A model generated the notes under the pieces. That model made no database searches. It was not told the DNA's origin and saw only the letters and a list, made by a program, of their open reading frames with translations. The position numbers and the translations under genes are program-made. Shown in pieces: positions 1 through 37,962 of a stretch of DNA of 64,000 bases. The DNA is from Polydactylus sextarius. Its lineage: Eukaryota > Chordata > Actinopteri > Polynemidae. Where the stretch lies: assembly GCA_016801845.1 (NCBI GenBank), contig CM028909.1, positions 22,596,813 through 22,660,812 on the forward strand, read 5' to 3'. The stretch's first letter is position 1. Each line of letters opens with the position of its first letter.

Positions 1-477
1 GCTCCTGCGAACAAAGACCGTTTAACAAAAGTCAACAGCCCGCACCAATGGACACTGTTTGCGTACTGACAACATCGCTTTATAACATCAGAGAGGCTTT
101 AATGAGGGATGTTACTGTGCTACCGCCTTTACACCGACTCTTTAGTAACATGACCGCCTGACTTCTGGTGACAATTTAGAGGTTTTCTGACACCCGCGTC
201 AAATTAAATCCACACTTAGATTCCCCGGTATTTTGCCCATTAGATGTGTCTTTATTGAGAGCTGAGGACTGACAGAAACATATTCCAGGAGAGGGTTTTT
301 AGTGATACCAGTCCCGTCATTCCGTGACAAAAAAGGCTTGTGAAATTACAGTGGGCACATTGTTGTGGCGGCTCCAGTTTCCATAGATAATCCAGGTCTG
401 GAAATCATTGAAGAGGAAATTTAGATTTGGTGTCTAGTCGATCCACCAAAATAGGAAATTGTACTCCCATAGGTTTA

Positions 478-639
478 TTAGACTTTTTTGACTTGAATAA
501 AATTCCACATCAGGTCGGATTCAGTAGACACAGGGAGGACGTTCTCCATGATCACCCGAATATGGTGAAACTGCTCATTGAAGCCGCTGAGCGCCTGTTG
601 TCTCCTCCTCTGGAGACTTCCAGACGTTTCTGTTCTCAT
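478..639 (-). CDS. possible first coding exon of an unrecognised minus-strand gene
   Basis: On the minus strand an ATG at 639-637 lies just downstream of the NRF1-type motifs and opens a frame of 53 codons before a stop at 480-478. The peptide has an amphipathic, protein-like composition (for example QQALSGFNEQF, followed by IMENVLP and ESDLMWNFIQ), and its codon choice is richer in G/C than the flanks. A weak splice donor (CAA|GTCAAA) occurs near its end, so the real exon could stop there and continue outside the window. I do not recognise the family. It could equally be a chance open frame in a CpG patch. Confidence 0.2.
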   Translation of the reverse strand: MRTETSGSLQRRRQQALSGFNEQFHHIRVIMENVLPVSTESDLMWNFIQVKKV

Positions 640-740
640 CTGATAGGCACGCTGCGCGCATGCGCACTGCGGGTCTGCGTGTCCCCTGTTACCGCATTTC
701 GACGCATGCGCACTCGTTCTCCCCAATATGCATGCTTAAT
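590..740. promoter_or_regulatory. CpG-rich patch with two NRF1-type motifs, candidate promoter
   Basis: Two close matches to the palindromic NRF1 consensus are seen, GCGCATGCGC at 656-665 and CGCATGCGCAC at 703-713, inside a locally CpG-rich stretch surrounded by AT-rich DNA. NRF1 sites of this type usually sit within about 100 bp of the start sites of broadly expressed genes. An open minus-strand frame follows immediately (639 down to 478), so a divergent promoter serving a gene beyond the left edge is possible. The distance of about 2.6 kb makes it an unlikely main promoter for spen. The motifs are seen; promoter activity is inferred. Confidence 0.4.
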
Positions 741-1800
741 ATAGTAACAAAAGCAGAATAATGCTGTGGTGTAGTAACAGAGTCTTTTCTAAACCAAACT
801 TTTATTAACTAATAGTTTTCTACAGTGCGAACGTTACATTCAGCTCTAACATGGACGAGGATAATATGCCTTAAGGAGTAAATTAACTAGACCTCAATAT
901 AATCCAACCTAATCTGTCAAATCAGATAAAAAAAAGACTATTTGTAAATAAACAACACAGGAAGCAAGTATCACACAAACAGGCACAGAGCTTCTAGGTA
1001 AATGTGTAAAAACTGCAGGTTTATTTACCCCCTCATCAGTGCTTATCAGTGCTGGTCTGTTAGACCTTTGGACATGGGCCCAATTGTCTCATGTTACTCA
1101 TTAGCTTAAAACAGAGCTCTGACTAGGTCAAAGTTCTTCACATAATAACTTCCATGTCATTTTTCCTCCCACTCATGGTGGCAGTGGTAAAATAGTCAAA
1201 TCTTTATTTGTCCCAACAGACCAACAGTATTACAAGGACAAGGCAGAGAGAATTTAAAGTGTAAAGTGGAATCAGTCCATTTGTAGGATGGAGATGCATA
1301 TGATCTATATTTATTATCATTATGATAAAGTTAAGTGCTTGTGTTGCTGCATAGTCCTGTATCAGTCAGCAAAACCTTTTGACGTCTATTCAGTGCTCAA
1401 GGCAATTAGAGTTTCTTCCTCCACACATATCAAGTCAAGTCACTGACACGTTACACGCTGTTTGAGTTAGTGCTTTTATAATAATATAATTTCACTGTCA
1501 CACATTTCAATCCCACGCCTGCTTCTTAGTTTTTGAAAATGTTCTCTTAAAATCTTTCACAGTTTAGATTTAATATGATGTTAGGCCCTAACATTACATG
1601 TCACTGCTGGATGGATCAGCTTTGGTGATATACAGAAGTTACAAAGTGCAAGATTTCTTCCAGTTCCTCCAAACTATGATTAATATCATGAACAGAGTAT
1701 TTCAGTTTTACAGGCTACAGTAAACACCCTGCTACCATTCAGATAGGTGAAAAACTAAAGGATAGACCAGCATAATGTGCCTCAGTAACAACTTTGGTGA

Positions 1801-1839
1801 TCCTCCAGTAAAGTTCAGAGACTGAACTTTACTGGAGGA
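1801..1839. repeat. perfect 18-bp inverted repeat with 3-nt loop
   Basis: Arms at 1801-1818 and 1822-1839 are exact reverse complements (TCCTCCAGTAAAGTTCAG against its complement), separated by AGA. This forms a cruciform or hairpin with an 18-bp stem in non-coding DNA. No target-site duplication or transposon body was recognised around it. Confidence 0.95.
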
Positions 1840-2799
1840 ATAGACTCTAAAAAAAGAGATAGTGGACAGCTCAGTTCAGATGGTTGGGATCTAATAACAC
1901 TTTGATTTACATTATTTTCATTCTCGTTAAGCCATTAAGTGAGCCCTCATGACATGTGTGGTAGAAGCATTTATGTTTACTGTGTTTCTCCTATGATTTT
2001 CCTGACAATTGTACGGCTCCAAAAGTAAAGAACATCAAATTTGTCTTAAGTTTAGATTTAAAGATTCCAGATTGTGATCTTTTCTGTTATTTGGATTTAC
2101 AGAATCATAAACCTGATCTATTAACATCAGAGAGTTACTCTGTTTAAAATAACAGTGGCATTTAATGTTATGTTTATTTATATTTTATATACAGAGTCTA
2201 TCTAAAGACGTATTACTGTACTGAAGCTCATTACAGGCGCAAATCATTAACTATCTGAGTCGCCTACCAGCGGCTCTTTGTTTCCTGTTTCCTGCAGGCT
2301 TAAATTTCCGCTTTACATGTCAGTCTTCAGTGCTGTTTTTTTTTCTCTCTTTTCTTTTAGACGTTTAAATATAGTAAGGTTAACTCATCAAACCCTGTAT
2401 GACTGAAAGTTTGCATGTGATATTGCTTTAGGGATGTAAAATGTTTACTTAAGTTGTGGAGATAAATAATTCAAACAGTGATGACTAATAGTTCATCAGT
2501 AAATAATACATCCATCTATTTTTCAAACTGGTTATTGTGTTCACAGGAGGATGGAGCCAGTGCCAATCCCGTCTATGTCTTGTAATTAATAGTATTTAGC
2601 CAGAGTGATTGATTGATTGATGAAGTTAAATTATGAGCCACGAGGGAGCAATCTTGAAAGCTTCTTTTTAATTTGAGCCTATGGTTGAAGTGATTTATTT
2701 TTGTATTGATAAAGTTGAATTCAGAAAATAAAACTGTGAAATATCAAAAATTATCAAACTTGGAGTGATTTAGTTTTACTATATCCAAAGTGTCTCACA

Positions 2800-3307
2800 T
2801 TTCCGTGGCCATCGTGCACTGATGGGATCCTCCAGCGAGTCAAGGCGTCTCAGATGTCAAAGCACCAACATTCAACCAGGGGTTTTCTCACGCATGCGCA
2901 GGTGCGGGCGACTATCTCATCGGGGAGAAAAAAAGAAGTTCACACACAAAGCCACGCCTGCGCTGTGTGCCTCTCATTACAAGCGAAGTTGCTGCATCTT
3001 TTTAGGAAGCTACATGCTTTCTTTCGACATCCAAAGGTCGCATGGTGTCAGGGACGCGCCTAGTCACGGGAACAGTCCGGGGCGCGTTCATGAGGTGCAA
3101 GATCGCGCTTTAACAGTGAAGAGTATCAAACAGCGTGCGGGGATCCAACCTAATGGTTTACATTGGGTCACAACGACCAGTCAATGATTTGCGCCGTGTA
3201 TTTTTTTTCCCTTGTCCGGCGTTTGTTTTGCAACCATTTCTATTTTGCACGGGAAGAAACTGACATAGCAAACTCATCTGTATGATCGGGGAGCAGGAGC
3301 ACACAGT
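2800..3307 (+). promoter_or_regulatory. spen: probable spen promoter and 5' leader
   Basis: This stretch is more CpG-rich than the DNA on either side, especially 2880-3150, and contains an NRF1-type palindrome CGCATGCGCA at 2891-2900. It runs straight into the spen start codon, so it should hold the transcription start and 5' UTR. An upstream ATG at 3282-3284 lies in a weak initiation context and is out of frame with the main start. The exact start site cannot be placed from sequence alone. Confidence 0.5.
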
Positions 3308-28874
<25,567 letters not shown>

Positions 28875-29670
28875 TTACCTCCATTTTTTCCTGAAAAAAA
28901 GCCAACACCAGCCCTTTTGGACTCGTCCAGTTTTGTAAACTGGAATTGCCTCATATTTTTATGAGTTTGACTTTTTTTAAAATCTAATTTAGCATGCACT
29001 CACCTTTTCTCCTTCACTTCACCGAGTCCTTAAGTCACCCAATGACATTGAATTCCAAAAAACTTTAACTTTACCAATAGGACATGAAGGGTCAAACGGG
29101 GATTTTTGATGATCATTTGCTCATTTCATTTTTGCCATTTTTTGAGGTGTTGTGCATAGCCTTTTCTAATTCATAGCATTCATAAAGCTATGGATTGAGA
29201 ACTTCCTATGGGATATTTTTTACCTTCATAAAAAGTGATTGTGCGGTATTTTTTTTTTTTTTTTTTTAAGACAAACGATCTGAGAAGTCATTGCACTATG
29301 TTAAGGAAAAAATTGTGAACTCTGTACAGATTTGAGTATATTATGATACATGTTATGGAATTACTCTCGTAATCAGCCATGCTTGCGCAAGATAAAAGAA
29401 AAATCATTGCCTGGAAAATGATCGAGAATCATTTCAGCCTGATCAGTCATACCACTTTTGCTCCTTCACCATCAGCCAACTTCTACTTCATTTCCGGACT
29501 CGACTCTCCATCCCGAAGTGTTCCCTACCCCAGGAACTCATGAGGGGACGTTTAGAGTTCTACAGTTTACACTCAATGCCTCAACAGGGGACTATATAAA
29601 GAATATTTAATTTGTTTATTTTTGTTTGCATCCTCTTTAAGCCTAAGGATATTGTGGACAATTGTGAAAC

Positions 29671-29678
29671 TGTAAATA
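29671..29678 (+). promoter_or_regulatory. spen: Pumilio response element, TGTAAATA
   Basis: Exact match to the PUF-protein consensus UGUANAUA in the inferred spen 3' UTR. First of three copies. Confidence 0.5.
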
Positions 29679-30386
29679 TTATAAATATTTAAAAGACTGA
29701 AGCAATGTGGAGAGACCAAGTGAATTATTTTACAAGTCAGATCATCAAATCTCAATGTTTTCTTTCTTTCTTTCTTCTTTCCTTTCTTTGGGCAAGGGCA
29801 TAAAGGGGAATGGTGTGAAGGATCTATACGGGATCCTGGAGTGATAATTACAAAAAAATATTTTTTAAATTGATTCTGTGCCAAAAGGTCTTTTGCAAAT
29901 GCTCAACATACACAATGTATCCAATGTATCTAAAACAAAATTAGATCAGAACCTATTTTCATATGTGACTTTGTATTTTGCCACTCAGAGGGCAGACTTG
30001 ATTCCTTTTTTTTGGTATTGTTCATCAACCCAACTCTGTTACTACAGTGCTTTTACATTTTGAACTTGTATCCTCGTTTTGAAGGAACCATTGTATTGTA
30101 TCGTAAGGGTTGCATTTCCGTTTGTATTCCTAGTTTTCTTTCTCTGTGATGTGGTCCTCTACTGCCCCCTGCTGTCTGGAAATCATTCTCTGCATCCTGC
30201 ATTCTGAGGTCATTTAAAGCTGTGGCTTCACGACAGATTTGCTATAGCATGCTTTATTTTCAAATCTTAAAGGGTAAAGTAAAATCATTAAGGCAAAGAA
30301 TGTGACTTGAACTTGACATCATGCCGCTAATGGATGTGTTGATCATCTGTCTCAACCCTTCCCTTAACTGTCTCCTTGAGCCAAGC

Positions 30387-30394
30387 TGTAAATA
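30387..30394 (+). promoter_or_regulatory. spen: Pumilio response element, TGTAAATA
   Basis: Second exact copy of the PUF consensus in the inferred spen 3' UTR. Confidence 0.5.
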
Positions 30395-30577
30395 CTAATG
30401 TCCTTAATCTGTGCTCTTGTGTATTTTTCCCCTTTATAATTGTCTTTCTTCAGGGTCCTTTTTTTGTTTTTGATTTGTTTTTGTTTTGTGCAACAAAACA
30501 AAGCAGTCTGAAAGAGACAGGAGACGAGGAGTGTGAAACCGATGCTGAAAGTAAAACCATGCTTGTCAGTTCTGTGG

Positions 30578-30585
30578 TGTAAATA
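30578..30585 (+). promoter_or_regulatory. spen: Pumilio response element, TGTAAATA
   Basis: Third exact copy, about 190 bp after the second and about 190 bp before the poly(A) signal. Confidence 0.5.
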
Positions 30586-30771
30586 TTTCTATGACTGCAA
30601 GCTGAATACTCTCATGGTTATGTTGAAGGCACTTATAATTTTTGATAAACAAATGAGAAGAAAATACAAAAAACAAACTTAAAACGGTGATTAATATGAA
30701 AACTGTCTTTTGATCAATCTTCATTTTGAGTGTATTTTGCTGTTCCTCCATGAGGACATTTTAAACTGTAA

Positions 30772-30777
30772 AATAAA
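30772..30777 (+). terminator. spen: candidate spen poly(A) signal AATAAA
   Basis: Canonical hexamer in CTGTAAAATAAATTG, followed after about 30-60 bp by GGTTTTGTGTTTTTTT-type GU/U-rich sequence. Position and context fit the end of the spen transcript; usage is inferred. Confidence 0.55.
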
Positions 30778-33700
30778 TTGTTGTTTAACTTACTTCTGAA
30801 GATCATTAAATGGTCAGTCACTCTGGTTTTGTGTTTTTTTTCTTTCAGATTCTAAAATTGTGTTGCTGTTGATGGATGAAAAATGATTGTTTTTTTTTTT
30901 TTAATGAAATGCTTTGATTTACAGTCTGTAACACAACAACTGTTATCTGTCAGTATCAGAAAAGTTCAGGTTAGCATGCTGTAAAATTCCAGTCTAAATG
31001 AAAACAAGTGAAAATGGTCCATGATTCGTCCAGAAATGATTCGAACGTTCATCACAGTCTCCATTGGTGCTGCAGTTCATTCTGTGGTCAGAAGATGTCA
31101 GTATCAGGCTAAACTACACTGTGTTTGTGTAGTTACACTAACTGACTGAGTCTATCAGAGATGTCAGCAGTATTTACAATTCACCACGTATATGGTTCGT
31201 TCTATAAAAATTTGGCCATAACTTTATATCGTAATATGACTTGAATGAATACTTTTCTTACATCTTTTATTTTGAATGTATTAAGGGAAAATACGCCCTA
31301 GCAAGCAGAAAGTCTTTGCTTAGACCATGAAAATACCTCCAAACAATTAAGTACTTTGTCTTTTATTGACTTCTATTGTCTTTGTTGATGTTTTTGTTAA
31401 TTTAAGTCTGATCCGCCACAGAAAATTGTTTGTATTGGTCAGGAACGAGTCTGTGTATAGGCTTGTTTCTGTAATACTCACAGAGGATGGATGCTCAGGT
31501 AATTCCTCCTCTTCCATAATTACTATCTAATTACTACTATGTTTTCAAATGATGAAAACTGAATTCAGGTATGTACATGTAGCATCATCTAACCACACAT
31601 TGGCATCATATCAAACAACGAAACATGAATGCCAGTGACAAATTATAACACTATTTTTGTGGCTGAGTTCTTAGAGCTGTTTAAAAATGGGTATGGAGGA
31701 AGGCAAATGAGCGGGGTGGCTGTCAAAGCTGCAGTTATAGACTCATCCTTGAGGCAAACAGCACCATGGTTTTGGGAATTTTGAGACTGTGGTTCGAACA
31801 TTAGGGTTTCCGGCTGCACCCGTCAAATTCAAGAGCACGCTGACTGACAGATTCCCCAGAGGGAGGCCTACGGGGATTTAGTGGAAATAGGAATTCTATT
31901 TGTGAATGCTGATACTCATGGCTGCAGCATCTTTCTTTATTTTGGGAAGTACTCCTTTGAGTGCAATTAATTACAATCAAACACAGACGGCCTGTGATGA
32001 GACTCCAACTTACTGTATATATAACTTCCTAGCCATGTGTTCATGTAACAAAACAGCTCCCTGCAATACATTATGGACTGTTATTTTTCATTTTTATCGC
32101 ACAAGCCTGAAACATTAGGTCAAGGCTTCCTGTAAAATACAGATGACGTTGAAGAACACCAGTTTCAGCAGCATAATCTGGTAATTGAGCACCCAAAGCG
32201 GGGTAAGGAGGGTCACGCCCGTGATTTACTCATGTTCTCTCTCCTGTCATTATGACTACAGTAGAAAGAAAGGAGTCTGACCATGCAGAAGAGGTGAGGC
32301 ATAAATGATTTATAGATCCATGACAGGACAAGACTTGGAATGTTAATTGATGCATTTTTTTTGCAGTGTGGGAAGAAGCACATCACACTGGGCCAAGGCA
32401 ACGAAAAGACAAGAAGAAGACCTGAAAAGAAATAAAGGATCCTTTCTCTTCACGTTGTTGCCTCATTTTCCAAATTCACAGTTGTACAAGATTACAGGCT
32501 CTGCCTCGTAGCCATGAAGCAAAGCTGAGGAGGAGCCATGTGTCCTTGTCCTTAAAGTAGACCTTGTTCATATTTCCGAGCTATTCTCTTCTTAAATTCT
32601 TTGCCACAAAATGACATTTTGAAAGCCCAATTTTAGCAAGAAATGAGAAGAATGTTGAAAATTCAGATGTTGGTTTTTTCAGATGCTGATAAGTGCTTGT
32701 TTTGTTGTTTGTGTGTTTTTGGCATTGATGTTCGTACATTTCATGCTGGTGTTTGGACAATTTGTCCTTATATGAGGGCACAGAATAAACCAACCAAAGG
32801 CTCGAAGCTTTTAGTAAATAAATCATTTACTCATATTTCTTTTCATTTGTTTATCCATTTTAACCTGTGTTCAACTGTGCGTTGATTTGTTCTCATCGGT
32901 ACGAAGCCAACAGGTTACATAAACCACCAATCACTGTTGAAGGACATTAAAAGGGATTAGCTGTTAAATTGTTATTCAGTGAATTTAAATGCAAGATGAT
33001 TCAACAGAGATGACAAAAGCTCATGGGAAAATCAATTTTCTCAAGCATACACACAAATACTTGCTTTTGTTTAGGCTTACAACCATTATGACTATCAACC
33101 CGTCCATTGGTATTCTTAAAGAAAAACCCTGAGCCTGACACAAAGGTTGCTGCATAGTGACCTTCTGATACTTATTAAGACTTAATATGTACATGCAGCG
33201 GTGATCTCACCTTTTTAAAAGGTGAAGTCTTTCTGCTGAGTTATGAGTCTGAAGCTCGATTTGCAGTTGTTGCCAAAGGCTTCAAATAATTTGGCTGGCG
33301 TCTCCCTCCAGCTGCGTGGGAGAGCTTTGATACAGCAGTGTTGTGATTTGTTCCAAGTCACAGACATTTGGAGGCTTTTGTGTTTTGTGTGGACTCTGAC
33401 TTTGTGGACAACGACTCCCCCATGTGATACTTGGATTTGGGTTCTTAATTGTGGTTGTTAGTTGTCGAAGAATGTAAATCAGGCTCTTGTGAATTTTAGT
33501 TTCCCTTTTTTGAGGGAACTCTTGTTCCACTTGAAAAAATAAACATTAAATACATGTTTTCCATCTTTTTCGGCTTCCACAAAACATCAAAGCAGACATT
33601 TCATTGTCGGCTCATCTTATGACAGGGAATAGACATCAGTTATATTTTTTTATTTGGCATATTCTCTGTAATGATTGAGGAGATAATACATAAGTCTGGG

Positions 33701-35857
33701 TATTTTAACTACTTTATAAAAGCTGGATAAATGTTTTCCCAAAATGTTGTATTTTTGGTCCATAAATATTTTTTTAGGCAGAGTAGAATAGAATAGAATA
33801 TTTCGTGATTGTTATTGCACATTAACAGTGAAATTGGATGCAGTGACATTTTTTTTATGTAAATGAGAATCATGAATTCAATTTATGCAAATGTATGCAA
33901 ACATTGTTTTTTTTTTCCAGTGAAGAAAGATTTCCTGCTCTGACAAATTTATAACAACCGACTATCACACTGATGGAAAATGGTCAGGAACTTGTCAGCG
34001 AAAAGACTATTTGTCTGTATTTGTGGAGCATTGGACGTGTGAGCTTTGAATTTCCTCCAGGCTGTGTTTGGTTTCCCAAACCCTATTGACTCTGTGACTT
34101 TAAACCCATAATACTACACTTATAATACTAATACTACTACATAGTACTGCTCAGCTGCTTTTTTTTGACATAGACCAGAGTAACACTATGTTTTTCTCTG
34201 CATCAGCTGTCCAACCAGTTTGCAAAATGTTTCCTGAAGTTTCCTGTGATATATGTATTTATTCCACTTGAAATGAGTATCCACTGAGTATACACTTCCT
34301 ACAACGATATTTATTCATTTCATACACTCTCGTAATGTCTACACCAGCTCATGGGGGACAAAAATATTAAATATTCAATCATATGACATAGTTTCATGTT
34401 GGGTTTTTTATCTGATGTTTATCTAATAAAAAGGACTAATGGAGTGAACCATATGACGCACACTGAAAAAGGTTACTCTGTGTCAGAGCCAGATTTTGTC
34501 ATAATATGTGTCATTACAAATGTGACATGTTTATGTGATTGTGAAATACTGATGTGGGAGAAGTTTCCTAATAAAACAACCACTCACACAAAGTACAAAT
34601 GTCTTATTTTCATTTTAGCGCATCAAAGCAGTGTAAAACAGAGCATGTTATGCTAGAAGTGAGTGTAAATGCTTTAATCCCAGAGATTAAATGTGATGAC
34701 AAGCTGCAGAATGACTTTGATGAGATGTTGTTTTCATGTTTTTGTAGGTTTACCAGAGTGTGACAACCAGGAAGAACGAGAGGCAAAGGTCACATAGATA
34801 AATACACAGGTTCTATTGAGTAGTTCAGTGAATGTTGTTACAGGGCGATCTCTCCCTCTTTCTGCAAAATTTCCATGGATTTATAAATTCTTAAACACTC
34901 CTTTAATGCATATTAACTGTCAATCCATCTTGTAACCCTGTAAATATGTTGTCATGCAAACAATATGACACATAGCTGATATGATACCAATCCACGTAAA
35001 GTGAGAATGCTTCTCCGGGCTTCATATGAAAGGTCAGCGCCGTGCAAACACACATGAATGAAATGTAATAATGTGATCGCTCCACTTTACAATGGGCGAC
35101 AGTCAGAAATAGATCAAGTGACTGATGAGGGTCACAGTACACATAGGTGTGGACGGGCAGCAGCGCAGTTCAGCCTGGTGACTCAAGCCTCATAAACACA
35201 AAACTTGGCTCTGACATCATGGCCCGGTGTCCTAGTTGCAATCTGATATGTGTGATATAATGAATAAGCTTTCATATTCTATTTCTTACCTGTGTCAGGT
35301 CATTAAATAAAACACAGACAGCACTGAAATATTATGTAAATGTGTCCATGATGAAAACAACACACACATGTGCAGTAGCTATGAAATATGTGAAATCATC
35401 ATCTGCCATGTTTGCATTTAAATAAGCGTAGTTAAATCTAATGCCTTGGGCCATATATTACAGATGGACAGTGTGTGTGTGTGTGTGTCAGTGTTTGCGT
35501 ATGTGTGTTGTTCCATTCCCTCTTCCTGGAGCAGCAGGGTTTGGGTCGTGATCTGGCTCCAGGGAGATGTGAAGTTGATTTGTGGTTCTTTAAGTTTTCA
35601 GGGAAAGTAAAAGACAGACTTGTATGTAGTTGTCTTTCTTTCTTTCTTTTTTTTTCTTCGTTCACCCTCCATCTATTCTGGGTTTAACCGCTCTCCGCCT
35701 CCAGAACCCAATCTGTCAGCCAATGTGAATAAGTGTGAGAGACTTGAGATTGTGCCTCGAGTGCTCGTGCGGCAAAACTGCATTCAGGTTTTTTTTACTT
35801 GAAGTGGGTGCACGTCCGAAAACAGTGCACGTGTGCCTGACAAAGTTTTCCAGCAGA

Positions 35858-35907
35858 GGGGGTGGAGGTGGGTGGGTGGGGATGGAAGGGGGTGGGGGGT
35901 GGAGGGG
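35858..35907 (+). other. G-rich tract with quadruplex potential
   Basis: At least six runs of three or more G separated by 1-7 bases on the plus strand (GGGGG, GGG, GGG, GGGG, GGGGG, GGGGGG, GGGG). This satisfies the usual four-run G-quadruplex pattern with runs to spare. Confidence 0.8.
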
Positions 35908-36508
35908 ATACAAAGACCTATTATGCCATTCAGGATGTGTTGATTGTTCAGTGTGCTCTGCCGGATCAGTGCCAAGCACAATTGCAGGGAAAAAATTACA
36001 GGGTTGAAATTTTTTAATACTGGAAAACATGAACGTGGAGTTAAGGAAAGAGATAAAAACACAAAGGAAGAAGTTTAACGGTACAGTCAGGACTCCTCAG
36101 CACTGTTCTTCTTTAGTGTGTGTGTGTGTGTGTGTGCTGTACAACTAATTGCACTCTCCCTCTTTCTCTCTCTCTCTCTTTGCATTGCTTGGTTTCTGAA
36201 TCTCCCATTCTAAGCATTCAGGGCACTAACAAGCTATAAGCTGTTTACAAGAATATCACTGCTGCCCTCAAACCTCAACCATGTTATGATTTATGGAAAG
36301 CTGTGGTCTCACCAGAGATTTAGGAAATTACCAAAGTCTAGTTTCACATAGATTTATGTCTTGGTGAGAGAAACTCTGGAGCCTTTTAAGTTGTGTAAAC
36401 TGGAACACTGTGCCTCTGACAATAGTAATATTTGGCCATTTTTGCATTCTTAGAGGAGGAGGTTTGTCAAAGTTACTCCTCTCTCCCAGATTAGATGTAT
36501 TTCTTATG

Positions 36509-36528
36509 AAGCTACTTTTAAGTAGCTT
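36509..36528. repeat. short perfect palindrome, 9-bp arms
   Basis: AAGCTACTT and its complement are separated by TT. Small enough to be a chance occurrence in AT-rich DNA. Confidence 0.85.
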
Positions 36529-37962
36529 TGGAATGTGTGTTTTTTAGTTTTGTGTCTCTTATTTGTGAGAAGAAGTCTTCTTCCATTTCATTCCACATTT
36601 TTCAGACAAATAACCACTGGTTTGTGGCTTTAAAAGTCCAGGTAGAAAAGTTGGCTCTCCTGTGTAAACCAAAAAAAGTCTTCATTGATTTTTAAAACGC
36701 TGACCACTTATCAGACGCCAGAAATCTTGACGGTCATAAAAACTGGCACCAGGATACAAAGAATGTAAACAGTTAAAAATGCTGTGAGGTGAAGTCAGTA
36801 ACTTTCACAAGCACTTACATTTACCAGTCACACCGCTCTCTGATGTATTATGTGAAAGAAACCAAAGCAATAAGAGAGGTTAAATATCTAATTTTCTAAA
36901 TATGTGCATATACAGTCGTGTGGCTTGAGGAGAGCTGATCGTACCTGACACCAGAATTACATGTGGGTCAATCAAGCAGCCGCTGCAGTTAGTGCAGCGC
37001 TGCCCGAAGGTGCAGCACCACTAATGGTGAACAGATGCTGCTTCTAAAACATTTCTTGCTGTTGAAACATATTTCAAAAGCTCCAATTTCCTTCATGTGA
37101 TATAACGTAAGTAATGATTTTGCACATGAAATTAGACTTTAGTTCTGGCTCCAACTGAGTGATGCCTCACTCTTGAGCTATGTCTTTAACTCGCTCCAGC
37201 TCAGTTGACTCATTCAAAAAAAAAAAAAAAAAATCCCTCAGATTGCAGCATGAAGATTATCCTGAGTAACCTGGGCACAGTTTGTTGTTGATTATATCAT
37301 AAATCAGTCGGTGGTGCTTTAATCATCACAAATTGCAGCCTCATTTACGCCTATTGTATGTTGATGACGGAAGAAATCTTAGAAACTGATATCTCACCAT
37401 CTCAGACTGAAACTATCTGCATGGCCACTTCCCATAAGGGTAGGTGATTACATCTGTTTTTTTTTCATTTGTTTTTTTTTTTTTTTTTTTTTTTATTTGA
37501 GTGAACTCAATCGTGTGAAACATCTTCTGAAAATCTATTGACAACAAAAACCTATATCTATCACTTCATAAGTCTGCTTCAGTGAATTAACCACACCATG
37601 TGTATCTGCACCTTTTTATTCATTTATTGTTCCAGCGTTTTCTCTAGAACATCTCCATATTGTACCCTGGCCTCACCCAGTCAGCTGGAAGTGCCAGTAC
37701 AGATAATGGATGGACTGATGTTTTATCTGATTCACAAACATAGATATATTCAGTTTACTGTCTTGTGTACAACAAAGAACAACATCAAATCCTCACAACT
37801 GAGAAGGTGGAACCAGGAAACATTTACCTGGTGTTTCTTCTTTTGTATTAGTCAGTAATTAGTCGTGATAATCTGTCATGAGACTCAATTACACATGTAA
37901 TTATTGCAAAGGTCATATTTTCTCAAAGTGGCAAGATGTTACATGCTGCTGACAGGCTCTGA

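Larger units (their letters stand above)
1..2800. other. upstream non-coding DNA left of spen
   Basis: AT-rich sequence without a supported gene except the CpG-rich patch at about 590-740, which is listed separately. It contains an 18-bp perfect hairpin at 1801-1839. No intact transposon, tRNA or rRNA was recognised. A neighbouring gene may begin here and run off the left edge, but no exon is proven. Confidence 0.6.
28875..30795 (+). other. spen: spen 3' UTR (inferred extent)
   Basis: AT-rich sequence following the stop codon with no further coding exon. An AATAAA at 30772-30777 followed 30-60 bp later by GT/T-rich sequence gives a plausible cleavage site near 30790, a 3' UTR of about 1.9 kb. 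It contains three UGUAAAUA motifs and long poly-T runs. Confidence 0.6.

Noticed and set aside
29571..29884. Minus-strand 103-codon frame in the spen 3' UTR
   Set aside because: Lys-rich low-complexity translation of the T/C-rich stretch around 29760-29790; no homology recognised.
33783..33800. Short AGAAT tandem repeat
   Set aside because: Only three units; ordinary in AT-rich intergenic DNA.
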